DNA from: Phoronis ovalis | Lineage: Eukaryota; Phoronida; Phoronidae | Length of the DNA stretch: 17,684 bases | NCBI GenBank assembly: GCA_028565635.1 | Contig: JAOXYB010019971.1 | Coordinates: 1 to 17,684, forward strand | Direction: 5' to 3' | In this document: positions 8,616 to 17,322 of the stretch, piece after piece | How the letters are laid out: every line of letters starts with the position of its first letter | Position numbering within the stretch: the stretch's first letter is position 1 | The notes under the pieces: generated by a model | What the model saw: the letters and a program-made list of their open reading frames with translations, nothing else | The model's database searches: none | Told to the model about the DNA's origin: nothing | Position numbers and translations under genes: made by a program

Positions 8616-9365
8616 GGTTGCACAGCAAGTGCAACCTATTGAGATTGTATCTTTTTTTCCCCAATTTTCAAACGTCTACAACTTGGAGACGCTATGAGCA
8701 ATGGGTGTCAAACTTAAGGTGTTGACTTAGTAGGGAGGGGGATATACAAAAATTAGGTCGGGTCAATTTGAGGTCAGTAGGTCAAATTTCAAAAATGTAT
8801 TAAAACGCTCAAAAATGAAGATATCTGGTGACCTAAAGGTCACCTTGATGATTTTTGAGATCTTTTATGGGTCAAAAGGTCAACTTTTTATTTTTAGCAT
8901 GTTTTTGGTTAATTTTAATAAGCAAGATACTATAAAGCAAGACAGAGTAGTGCTACAGTCGTATAATATGACATATATGTCATCCCTATGTCATCATAGC
9001 TGACAACTAGGTAAAAAGGTTATTCAGGGGTCAAAGGTCAAACTCTTATAATTGCATTTAACTTCCGAAAATGATGGTTTTATGTCATTTAAAGGTACTC
9101 TTGGGGTCGTATGGTCATTTTGAGGTCAAAAGGTCAAAAAAATTAACTTGTTTCCAAAACATTTGATGAAAAGTTCAAAAATGAAGTTAACAGGTCATTT
9201 AGAGGTTATCTTAGAGGTTATTCAGAGGTCAAAACAGTCAAAATCTCAAAATGTCATGAAACTTTCGACAAGAGGACCTAAAGGTCATCCAGAGGTATTT
9301 GAACATCCATGGGTTCCAGGATAATTCTAATAGGTCTGGATATCCAACTACTTCTTTGTGCAACC
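8616..9365. mobile_element. Candidate nonautonomous element with short inverted ends and AGGTCA-rich interior
   Basis: The left end GGTTGCACA (8616-8624) is matched by its reverse complement TGTGCAACC (9357-9365), with weaker pairing for about six more bases. The left end is itself part of a hairpin: AGGTTGCAC, five bases, GTGCAACCT (8615-8637). The interior has no long ORF but carries AGGTCA ten times in one orientation (starting at 8771, 8779, 8837, 8877, 9035, 9123, 9131, 9192, 9226, 9282). No target-site duplication was seen, so the boundaries are provisional. A decayed repeat built from short related units is the cautious alternative. Confidence 0.5.
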
Positions 9366-9385
9366 GGCCTGGCCTGGCCTGGCCT
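9366..9385. repeat. (GGCCT)4 microsatellite
   Basis: Four perfect tandem copies of GGCCT directly abut the right end of the candidate element, a GC-rich island in AT-rich surroundings. Confidence 0.85.
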
Positions 9386-10110
9386 TTGCTAAAAGGCGAT
9401 TCTAGTTTAATTTGGTTTCTACTTTTTCTAATATGGTGAAATTTGTACTTCACGTCAAGTATCCTGCAGAATGAAACATATTTTAAATTAAATTCACTCT
9501 TCACAGTGTTATTCATAGTCACTAGAGCGAAACGACTGGAAAGTCAGACCAGCTTGTTCGAGATCGCGATCGGCTCCAGAAAAAATTCCTTCCTAGGGAA
9601 GACGCTTGTCATTTTATTTTGCTTTCTTAGTGATGCATGTGACTTACACTTTTTGAGCATGTGCTAAATAATTAGTAACTTGATTTACAATGCCCCGGCC
9701 GGGATACTAACCAATTACTATAATTATCACACATTTTCCTGAATGTTCGCTCAAGAGTGACTATGAAGAACGTTGTAAGGATTGAAATGGGTAGTAATAA
9801 ATAATGTGATTCATTTATTCAAATAATGTTGCCATATAGGCAGAATTATATAGAGTTCAAACCAATAGCCAGGACTGTAAAAACAAGAGTTTAACCAGAA
9901 CTCACGGAGGAGATACAAGTTACGTGGCAGAAGAACATTAAAGCCTGACTTTCTGTGTGTGTGAGTCTGAAGCTCTGTTGGCTTAAAGATGAGCTGCTCT
10001 ACTCAGCTTGAGTCTGTGGGGTCTATGTTGTACTCAAGGATTATACAAGTATCTGTCAAAATTCATGTGAATTATGTATTATAACATTTCTTTATTCCCG
10101 CTCAATATAG

Positions 10111-10226
10111 AAAATAGGCAAATAATCGTAATAATTGAAGTCTGTGGAGGACTACTACTACTAGTAGTAGCGGTGATAGTTGGAACTATTCTATGGGTTA
10201 AGAGGAGAAGGGGAACTGTGTCCTAA
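10111..10226 (+). CDS. Gene A exon: transmembrane helix, short basic tail and stop
   Basis: The exon follows CTCAATATAG in phase 1. The peptide begins ENRQIIVIIEVCGG, continues into LLLLVVAVIVGTILW and ends VKRRRGTVS before TAA at 10224-10226. The roughly 20-residue hydrophobic run followed by KRRR is a clear stop-transfer signal, giving a type I orientation. The tail has no ITAM, ITIM, Tyr motif or obvious PDZ ligand, so any signalling would need a partner. The exon runs on to about 10230, where a consensus GTGAGT donor suggests a spliced 3' UTR. A weaker GTTAAG at 10197 could allow another tail, but no matching exon was found. Confidence 0.82.
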
Positions 10227-11105
10227 AACAGTGAGTATTTTTATACTTCAAAACTAAGCAAAGAACTTTCGTTAAAGTTATTTTAGATGATATAGCTGAT
10301 AGTAGTTTCTGATACTTATTCCGTTACAACTGGGACCAACCAGCTGAATGCAGTATTTTTTCTTCATAATAACTTACATTCAGCATAAAGTACAAGGTAG
10401 AGTTTTGATATCTCATTGACGAATGCCGCCAGAACAATCATAGTACATGGCTTCTCTGATCTGCACTGAGTTTATAAAAAATATATAAAATTACTTGCTT
10501 TTTGATTAAAGTCGAACTGATAATATTTTAGTCTATTTACTCTTTGTTTCATACTGTATAAAATATCTAATTTTTGAAATAACTTAAAGAAAAACAAAAT
10601 GTCCATTAAAACACATACAGCTAAGTGCAAACCGGATAGTACCCTAACATTTCGAATTTTTGCAATATGCAGTTTTTCACAAAAAAAATGCTAAAACTAT
10701 TGGGCGAAAGTTTAACACTGGACAACAGTATTCTCGTCAGATGTTGTTGCTTATAGTGTAACATAGGATTTTGACATATGATAAGGTTTTGCCGGCAGTG
10801 TCCAGGTAAGGAACCCGTTATTTCCAAATCACGTCCAATTACCCGAGATGCATCTTAAGGGACCCGGCCTCCCATAGCTTGTCAGATACGTGCAGGTTTC
10901 ATTTTGTAATATACAGGGTATACATCGGGCTCTTGTAGTTACCGCTTAGCTGTCAGCAGCGACATCTAGCAAGAACATTGTTTTTCAATGTTATACAATC
11001 GCCCAACAGTGTTAGCATTAGTTTGTGAGAGTTATATTGGTTCATCATTCCGTTTTCACTTTGTTGCATCTGTTTTAGTAGGAAAATTTCAATCGTTTTC
11101 CTCAT
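10227..11105 (+). other. Downstream of gene A stop: possible 3' UTR intron
   Basis: A consensus donor (GTGAGT) begins at 10231, four bases after the stop codon. ATTAAA variants at 10505 and 10605 could serve as polyadenylation signals if it is not used. A small inverted repeat (GCTGAATG at 10343, CATTCAGC at 10377) is present. No coding exon was recognised. Confidence 0.5.
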
Positions 11106-11454
11106 GTTCATTCCCCGGGGGGGGCAGTCAATATAAAAGTGGGTACGCATGTTTCAACAAAATTTCGTGTGAAAGGGTATGTTTTTGGAACCGCCGATAC
11201 GTAACGCGCGTTACGCGCTTAGGGTCTATTTGTTTAAGCTAAAATCACGAAAAGGGTGTTTTTTTGGAGGTGTGACACTTCGTTAGGGGTGTGTTTCCAA
11301 AAGTCACTTCCTTAGGGGTGTATTTTTTCAAAAAACTCACTTCCTTAGAGGTGTATTTTTTGCAGAATTTCACTTCGTTAAGGCCTTTTTTGAAAACCCA
11401 TGTTGGAACATGGGTACCCACTTTCATACTGACTCCCCCCCCCCAGGGTTCATT
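11106..11454. mobile_element. Nonautonomous DNA transposon (MITE) with long TIRs and a 7-bp TSD
   Basis: The element spans 11113-11447 (335 bp). Its ends are inverted repeats of about 38 bp: left CCCCGGGGGGGGCAGTCA then AAGTGGGTACGCATG (11113-11151), right the complement with CATGGGTACCCACTTTCA and a poly-C end (11409-11447). It is flanked by the direct repeat GTTCATT at 11106-11112 and 11448-11454, a target-site duplication. Inside are four diverged tandem units starting ACTTCNTTAG (11277, 11306, 11339, 11371). There is no transposase. Open frames across the unit repeats are artefacts of the repeats. The superfamily is not assigned. Confidence 0.85.
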
Positions 11455-11526
11455 TAGAGATCCTTCTGTCACGTGTTCGTTAACATTATATGTATAATAC
11501 GTAAGCTGTATGTGTGAAATCCATTT

Positions 11527-11536
11527 TTTTTTTCAG
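11527..11536 (+). promoter_or_regulatory. Candidate acceptor of a 3' UTR exon of gene A
   Basis: An unbroken T run followed by CAG ends at 11536, a strong splice acceptor. Paired with the donor at 10231 it would place a noncoding terminal exon from 11537. An AATAAA lies at 12427-12432, but in this AT-rich DNA that hexamer is common. The transposon at 11113-11447 would then sit inside the 3' UTR intron. Confidence 0.3.
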
Positions 11537-14284
11537 TAAAAACGATATAATTTAGCCGTGAAATGGACATAACAGTACTGATGGACAAATCCAAAAACGA
11601 GAAACGCTACACTACGTACCTTAGAAATGTTATTTTCATCTGAAATTCTAATAATACTTTCTAATTGACAACAGGAAGTATGTTTTTGACGACAACCGTA
11701 ACGGTATTCATGCGTTGGATCACTTTTTGAACACTTCTTTGCAACGGCGACTTACCAGCTGGATTGGCAAACTGTTAAAAAATAGATATGCCTTATTGGT
11801 TACATTACATATACATTATGTGGACTGTTTACCGAGACATTACAGATTTAGTTCCATTCAGTCATTGCAGACTACTGTAGATATCATGGATTTTAAAATT
11901 CGTTAACTTTAAGCAGAATCAGTAAACTCATTTGTGGCTACATTTGTTCATCTTTGATTCGTCAAGTGACAAAAACACGATGAAGTTAAAAAATATACCA
12001 TGGATGCTAGATTAGGAACAGGATAGGGCCAAAAGTATATTATAAATTTCGTGCCTTAGTCTACTGTTCACAAGGGGAATGGTTTTTCATATTAATTCAG
12101 GATTTTGGAGATAGGGACTATATGTCGTGTTTGAAGATATAATTTATGTAATTTTTAATATTTATTTGATGTCGGGGAATTATTTTGAGACAGAGTCCGT
12201 GTTTTTTATGATTAACCTCATTTTCACTATTTTGATTTCTATGTAATTTTAATATATTTTGAAGCTGTTTTGAGAGACTCAGCTGGGGTCTCTATGGAAA
12301 TATGTGTTTAACTTTCTAGTACAATCCATTTTATTGTGGTTTTATGTGGCATCAATTGTTATTTTAAATTATTCTGTATTCTATGTACTTCTTTGTATTT
12401 TTGCAATATCATTATTACGCATAGTAAATAAATATTTAAAAAATATATATATATCGAAAAATGCCCAAAACTTGGGAATCGTTTCATTATTTGTAAAAAA
12501 ATGCTTTCAGCTAGATGTTTTTTTTTTGTTTATTTTTCTCGAAATATGTGAATGTAGTCTAAAATACAGTTGTGAGTCTCATTAGTATTGTGTACCTGTT
12601 ATTTTGTATTACAAGAAGCGTGAATGTCTGGCCTGGGCCTGAATGTTTCAAATTAATCGGATGTTATTAAAATGTTGGCATTGTTAAATTTGCTGCGGAC
12701 CGTACTTCTGATAGAAGAAATACATATACACAATAGGGCTAATCCCAAAGGGAAACTTTTTTAACGTCCAAAATTGTATAGAGTTAAATATTATTTCCTA
12801 ATAGACGTCCGACGGTCCCTAGGCGGATTAATAACAGAAACGATGCGAGGACAGTCAGTGGTTTTATATACCCATCGGATTAAAATATTTTTATCGAGTT
12901 ATTTTCTTATAGGAATTATATATTCGTATAAATTCTGTAAATCATTTTGATATTGGAGTTTATGTTTTCTTGATTGTAGAATTATTGTACTGATCACAAT
13001 ATATAATTACATAATAGTTTTACACTAATGTTAATTCGCTTTGTTGTTTGCTGTATTTTGAATTAGAACAAATCAATCTATTTATCTAATTCTGTTAATT
13101 ATAAACGTCAGGTATTTTATGATCTTTTGAATGAAGTAAATAATTTAAAAATTAATTATATCGTTACCACGCTACCACGTGCATGGAAATTTAGACGTGA
13201 CACTAAATCAGTATTCTTTTTCTTTGGATATTATTTTATACTTCTGTACTGTGTAAGTAACTAAAACCGAACTAAAAAACGGCTACAATATCATTGCCAG
13301 TTGAAACACTAGCCAAAATTACGACAAAGCGAATAGCCGTAAAAAATCAAGCTAATTAATATTCGATGGAAAGTAATAATATTCAGTAAATAGTATCACA
13401 CTTCCTGTGCAATTTGGGACACAAAAAAAATCTTAGTTTTAAATATTCTGAATTAGAAATATGGAAAAGTTGTTTTTTAAAACCCCATTATAAGTTTCAT
13501 AGTAGGTATCAGCCATAAAGAAAACCAAGTATCCTCACATCACAAATACCTGGAACTATGTGTGCTCATAGGCGATCACAATTATCACCATTTTAGTCAA
13601 TGCCTAATAGCCTAAAGAGATAATTAGCTAAAGGTCATAATTTATTTAAAAGAGCAGTGTGATCCTATTGTACTCGTCCCATGTGAAGCGCTTTCGGTGA
13701 TTTGCGAAAGAAGAAATTCAATTCCTACTTCCTACGCTGCTAAAAGTGTTTCAACATTTTTTCTACTAAAACGTTAAAAATAAAGTACGATTTTCAGGGT
13801 AACACGAGAGAGTGTAATGTGCTTTAGTTTATTTTTTTTTTATTACCTACTTCAGAGAAATTGACCAATCACGTTTGAGGATTTGACGTATACATTTTAT
13901 CATATTCACTGTTCCCACATATTTTAAGTAGGTCGACAATGCACATATGTCTCATGTTTACTCTCGATTTTTCATGCAGTCTTATTTATAACCAATTAAC
14001 TTTTGTGTGAACTCTAAGAACAGACCACTTGGTGGAATTAGTGAGAAATACAGGAAACTGGCCGACTTGCCATGCTTGGATATAATCCCATCAATTTCTG
14101 ATAAAAAATAATGTTTTCAAATTGTGATTTCTCTCACTTTGTGCAAAATTATACCCACTTCCAAACAGAGATGTCCCCATGGCTGCCAAAAGAAAGGGAA
14201 AAGAGAAAAAAGCTAATTAATACGCTCGCCGGATCTATATTCAGCATGGCTGCAATTGGCTATCTAATGCCATATTGTGAGTTT

Positions 14285-14372
14285 GTGAATTGATATATTG
14301 GTGAATTGTTTTTGAAAGCTGTGGTTAATGGTGAATAGCATTATTTACTGGTGAATGTGAATGAAGTTTAGA
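14285..14372 (+). repeat. Dispersed repeat, copy 1
   Basis: Aligns in the same orientation with 16310-16402. Shared blocks include TTGATATATT, a TTTTTGAAA run, TGTGG, ACTGGTGA and ATGTGAATG followed by GTTTAGA/GGTTAGA. Copy 1 also contains four short GGTGAAT units. Family unknown. It lies downstream of the gene B polyadenylation signal. Confidence 0.6.
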
Positions 14373-14535
14373 AATTGCTGGTGAATTGTAAATTTACTTT
14401 TTTTAAGATGGGCAATATGGTTATCTGTGGGGGATATATACTCCCCTTTAATTAGAAATAAACTCATACTCTAGTCATAATAATATAACAAACTGTTGTA
14501 TTTTGAACAATATCTAAACACTAGAATTGCTCTCA

Positions 14536-14541
14536 TTTATT
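14536..14541 (-). terminator. Polyadenylation signal of gene B
   Basis: TTTATT on the + strand reads AATAAA on the - strand, 148 bp downstream of the gene B stop codon, a usual distance for a compact 3' UTR. Cleavage would be expected about 10-30 bp further, near 14510-14525. Confidence 0.55.
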
Positions 14542-14688
14542 AATCAAGAACACATTCCTACATCATACATCAGTCGAATTCTAAGAAAAATATATATAGT
14601 CAAGTGATTTACTATTTGTGCTGGTATTTCAAAGCTAAGAACTCAAATGTTGTATATTGCTATGGAGTATGCTATATATTTATCTTGG

Positions 14689-14760
14689 CTAATGGCATGA
14701 ATAAGTTCCATAACCATGCTTGTCCTTTATAAGTAGCATCTTATCTATTACTAAACCACC
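14689..14760 (-). CDS. ACP7: Gene B last coding exon: C-terminus of ACP7-like phosphatase
   Basis: 72-bp exon after a T-rich acceptor (TAACTGTTTCAG on the - strand), phase 0. It encodes GGLVIDKMLLIKDKHG, then YGTYSCH and TAG (14691-14689). In ACP7-like proteins the VSDDQ strand of the previous exon is followed by a G-x-V-I-D strand and a short hydrophobic, His-containing end, as seen here. The spliced join DDQ|GGLVIDK fits the family well. Confidence 0.82.
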   Translation of the reverse strand, partial: GGLVIDKMLLIKDKHGYGTYSCH

Positions 14761-14989
14761 CTGAAACAGTTAAAATAGTACCAGATAACAGATAATAATA
14801 ATAATTGCAATATGCAGAACATTTCAGAACTTTCGAGTAATTGTGCCCAAATACTATTTGATAGGTCGTTTAAACAAACTGAACAGAATTTATAGTGTGA
14901 CTGCATAGTTTCGCAAAAAAAATATTGAAAAATGGTTTCAGAAACTAAGAACAATTTTATTCATTTAATTTGAATAACTCTTTAGTTAC

Positions 14990-15127
14990 CTGATCATCTG
15001 AAACCTGTTCAGTATACAGATGGGTGGAGTTGTAAACTGTCATTCTCGTGTATCCATAATCCACACTGCGGAATGCACTCCATGGCCGATAATCTGGTCG
15101 AAAAGAACTATGGTCCTCCGAACATCC
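14990..15127 (-). CDS. ACP7: Gene B exon: ACP7-like phosphatase, C-terminal catalytic region
   Basis: 138-bp phase 0-0 exon (acceptor CATTTGTAG, donor GTAACT on the - strand). It encodes 46 residues: GCSEDHSSFRPDYRP, then WSAFRSVDYGYTRMTVYN, then STHLYTEQVSDDQ. The W-S-A-x-R, DYGYTR and QVSDDQ blocks are hallmark C-terminal motifs of animal ACP7-like purple acid phosphatases. NST is a sequon. The GC at its start completes GSA|GC with the preceding exon. Confidence 0.92.
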
Positions 15128-15657
15128 CTACAAATGAAATCTGATATTAATTTTTTTGACATTTCAGTATGTATGTAACAAAAAGAAAATTGCACTGCAG
15201 ACAGATGTCCATATAATAAATAGTAGCTCATACATTAACGTATTGGTCCTAACACTTTCCCATTCAAAACTATTGTCTTTCAAAATTAAGAAAAACGATG
15301 AAAATTTTCATACAGCAATGCTCTGATGGTCCTAGTTTGTCATTATCAAGTGAAAAATATATAAATATGTCTTATGGCACAACATTATTTGCTGAATTTT
15401 AATGATTTTTAACTCGATAAATACGACCATTAGCGATGAATTGCGTCTACATTGATTTTCACTGATTTTTAATCATCTGGCTAGTTTACGTGTATAGATT
15501 TGTACTTTCTTAGCTTGATAATAACGAACTAAGACCATCGTAGAGTTGCTGTGTCAATAAATTCATCGTACGGATGAGTTTTATTAAATTCGAAAGATGA
15601 TAGTGTTTGAATAGGAAAGTGTTAATTAGGACCAGTAAGTCAGATATTGGGCCTAGT

Positions 15658-15929
15658 ATAAGGACTATGTGGTTTGTAGCTATTATAAGGACTATGTGGT
15701 TTGTAGCTAGTATAGGGACTATGTGGTTTGTAGCTAGCATAAGGACTATGTGGTTTGTAGCTAGCATAAGGACTATGTGGTTTGTAGCTAGCATAAGGAC
15801 TATGTGGTTTGTAGCTAGTATATAAGGACTATGTGGTTTGTAGCTAGTATAAGGACTATGTGGTGTGTAGCTAGCATAAGGACTATGCGGTCTGTAGCTA
15901 GTATAAGGACTATGTGGTTTGTAGCTAGA
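15658..15929. repeat. 27-bp minisatellite, 10 copies
   Basis: Ten head-to-tail units of the form ATAAGGACTATGTGGTTTGT + AGCTAGY, starting at 15658 and ending at 15929. Units 1-6 and 7-10 are in register except for a 2-bp AT insertion (15820-15821). Most units differ by only one or two bases. Because 27 is divisible by three, three of the six frames stay open, giving artificial ORFs on both strands such as (SYKPHSPYT)n on the minus strand. It lies inside the gene B intron with no splice support, so it is treated as noncoding. Confidence 0.93.
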
Positions 15930-16309
15930 GAGTGCAATTTTTGAAGTTAGTTCTCTTAGGTTTTCCACAGTGATGTAAAACACAGGTCCACGGTATATGC
16001 AAGAGCAATAGATCTAGCATATAATCATTATACAGATTATCATTGCTTTAAAAATATATAGATATGAGACATACAGCAGATCCACTCATTGATTTTATTT
16101 ATTAGTTTTATTTATAGTGTGCTTTTCTAACTGAAAAAAAATATTTTACGTCTTACAAATGCACTACTTAAATTGCATTTACAGTTATATCACATATATT
16201 TATGCAAAAAGACATCAAAGAGTCACTAAGTAAATAAATGATTCATAATCCAATTCGTCTTAAAAAATATTATAAATGTCAGAAAAGAGATCTCAGGATT
16301 TGTAATTTT

Positions 16310-16402
16310 GTGAGTTGATATATTAGCAATTTATTTTTTGAAAATTGTGGTGAAAAATGGTGCACAGACTTAACTGGTGATCGAATGTGAATGGGGGTTA
16401 GA
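16310..16402 (+). repeat. Dispersed repeat, copy 2
   Basis: Diverged direct copy of 14285-14372 located in the gene B intron, with a 4-base insertion and several substitutions. It preserves GTGAGTTGATATATTAG, the TTTTTTGAAAATTGTGGTGA block and GAATGTGAATGGGGGTTAGA. Confidence 0.6.
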
Positions 16403-16736
16403 TTTATTTTTGCTTGGTTTATGTAGAGACCATGCACCGATATGTTTAAGCTGTCTTTTTACACTGAAAACCTATTAGTTAGTTCGAAACCAGTTAATAA
16501 TTAATCAGTTCGAAACAGGTTAACAGACTAAGCTGATGACGTCAGAAAAATCTGAGTAACTGTCACAAACCAGTATTTAGTACTTTATCGGAAGAGAGCA
16601 TAACTCGGAAACCTACTGTAAGCAAAAATGAAGTATGTGGACGAAACAATAATCGACTTAACTCTAATCGGTGTTTTTCTAACTGACTTCAAACTAGTTT
16701 GGAAAACTAGGCAAGTGTAAACACAGATTTAGTCAG

Positions 16737-16760
16737 TTATAATAATAATTATTATTATAA
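16737..16760. repeat. Perfect 24-bp AT palindrome
   Basis: A self-complementary run of TTATAA, ATAATAATTATTAT and TTATAA-type triplets that reads identically on both strands. Likely a product of (AAT)n slippage in AT-rich sequence. Confidence 0.75.
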
Positions 16761-17247
16761 TAATTAATTAATAACACATTTCTAAATAATGGATAATATA
16801 GAATTAGAAATATGCATGTATAACAATGTCAAGAAACTTCTATATAACAACAATGTACAGATAAGGAAATCATTAACAGAGCATACTAACCGATGAGCAC
16901 ATAACTACTGTTATAACATAGAAATAACAGCAAATATAGTAAAAGTCTACAATTAACTATGCAATATAATATAATACAGATGCAATATAATATATAGTAT
17001 ATGATGGTCAGAGTTTTCTTGCAGAACATTATAGAACAATGCCTTTCAAAATGTTTATTAAAGAGGACGAACAAACATTTTTAGGTTTAGGGGAGATTAT
17101 AACTGAACGTTTCTTTTTAGTTTTATTTACTATGCTGTAAAAAAACGGAGACACATGGCAGGACACAAGACAATTTGGCATTCGTCGGTCCCATCAGAAC
17201 CGTAGAAAGTGCTTTATGTGCTGGATATACATGGAATAATTACTTAC

Positions 17248-17322
17248 TGCTGAGCCTGTGATAATATGCACAGGTGCTCGAGGATTGGTGTATGGGAGCT
17301 CTGGGTCACTACCATTGCACAC
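17248..17322 (-). CDS. ACP7: Gene B exon: ACP7-like phosphatase, segment after the metal-binding His loop
   Basis: 75-bp phase 0-0 exon (acceptor CCTTTTACAG, donor GTAAGT on the - strand). It encodes VCNGSDPELPYTNP and RAPVHIITGSA. In the family this segment follows the G-H-x-H-x-Y-E-R metal-binding loop. The conserved VHI-x-x-G-S-A-G strand, completed by the next exon, is easily recognised. The preceding exon with the His loop is not in the window. Confidence 0.9.

Larger units (their letters stand above)
8438..10110 (+). other. Intron between stalk and transmembrane exons
   Basis: GTAAGT donor and CTCAATATAG acceptor. It holds the AGGTCA-rich element at 8616-9365 and a GGCCT microsatellite at 9366-9385. 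From 9390 to 10110 I see no gene or named repeat. Confidence 0.7.
233..10226 (+). other. Gene A: C-type lectin / 3x Sushi (CCP) / transmembrane receptor gene, 5' partial
   Basis: Gene-level entry. Join 233-422, 2344-2543, 3868-4053, 4995-5180, 5511-5696, 8408-8437 and 10111-10226. Each exon has an AG acceptor and GT donor, and each reading frame continues exactly into the next (phase 2 inside the lectin domain, phase 1 everywhere else). The predicted order is C-type-lectin-like domain, three CCP modules, a 10-residue stalk, one membrane helix and a tail of about eight residues. The first exon enters in phase 1, so a signal-peptide exon and perhaps more extracellular domains lie upstream of the window. 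About ten N-x-S/T sequons are spread through the ectodomain. Lectin-CCP membrane proteins are known from animals (selectins are the familiar case, with an EGF module between), but no EGF module is seen here. Function is inferred as cell-surface recognition or adhesion; ligand unknown. Confidence 0.85.
11455..14535. other. Region between the two convergent genes
   Basis: About 3 kb of AT-rich sequence. Apart from the candidate 3' UTR acceptor at 11536, AATAAA at 12427, a possible orphan exon at 14169-14276 and one repeat copy at 14285-14372, I see nothing I can name. Hydrophobic open frames around 12304-12585 are T-rich translation without splice sites or a family match. Confidence 0.6.
15128..17247 (-). 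other. Gene B intron
   Basis: 2.1-kb intron (donor GTAAGT, acceptor TTTGTAG on the - strand). It contains the 27-bp minisatellite (15658-15929), dispersed repeat copy 2 (16310-16402), a near-identical 17-base direct repeat (16481-16497, 16507-16523) and a perfect 24-bp AT palindrome (16737-16760). No coding exon was recognised. Confidence 0.75.
14689..17322 (-). other. ACP7: Gene B: ACP7-like purple acid phosphatase gene, 3' part
   Basis: Gene-level entry. Exons on the - strand are 17322-17248, 15127-14990 and 14760-14689, all joined in phase 0, reading continuously from VCNGSDPELPYTNPRAPVHI to the TAG stop. The family (iron/zinc purple acid phosphatase-like, acid phosphatase type 7) hydrolyses phosphomonoesters with a two-metal centre and is usually secreted or lysosomal. 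Only the end of the catalytic domain and the C-terminus are here; most metal ligands, including the G-H-x-H motif just before this segment, lie beyond the right edge. Convergent with gene A. Confidence 0.88.

Noticed and set aside
9238-9667. Overlapping ORFs at the edge of the AGGTCA-rich element
   Set aside because: They cross the repeat boundary and microsatellite and show no domain or splice signal.
10197-10202. GTTAAG as the true donor of the transmembrane exon, giving a longer tail
   Set aside because: It is weaker than GTGAGT at 10231, and no downstream exon with a matching phase and cytoplasmic motif could be found. Kept only as a possibility in the findings.
11245-11497. ORFs on both strands inside the 335-bp element
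   Set aside because: They arise from the internal tandem units and TIR; no transposase-like motif is present.
12304-12585. 93-residue hydrophobic + strand ORF
   Set aside because: Phe/Leu/Ile-rich translation of T-rich DNA, with no splice borders, family match or supporting neighbours.
15607-15983. Long open frames on both strands over the 27-bp repeat
   Set aside because: Openness follows from a 27-bp unit without stops in three frames. There are no splice sites tying it to gene B, and the frame changes meaning at the 2-bp insertion.
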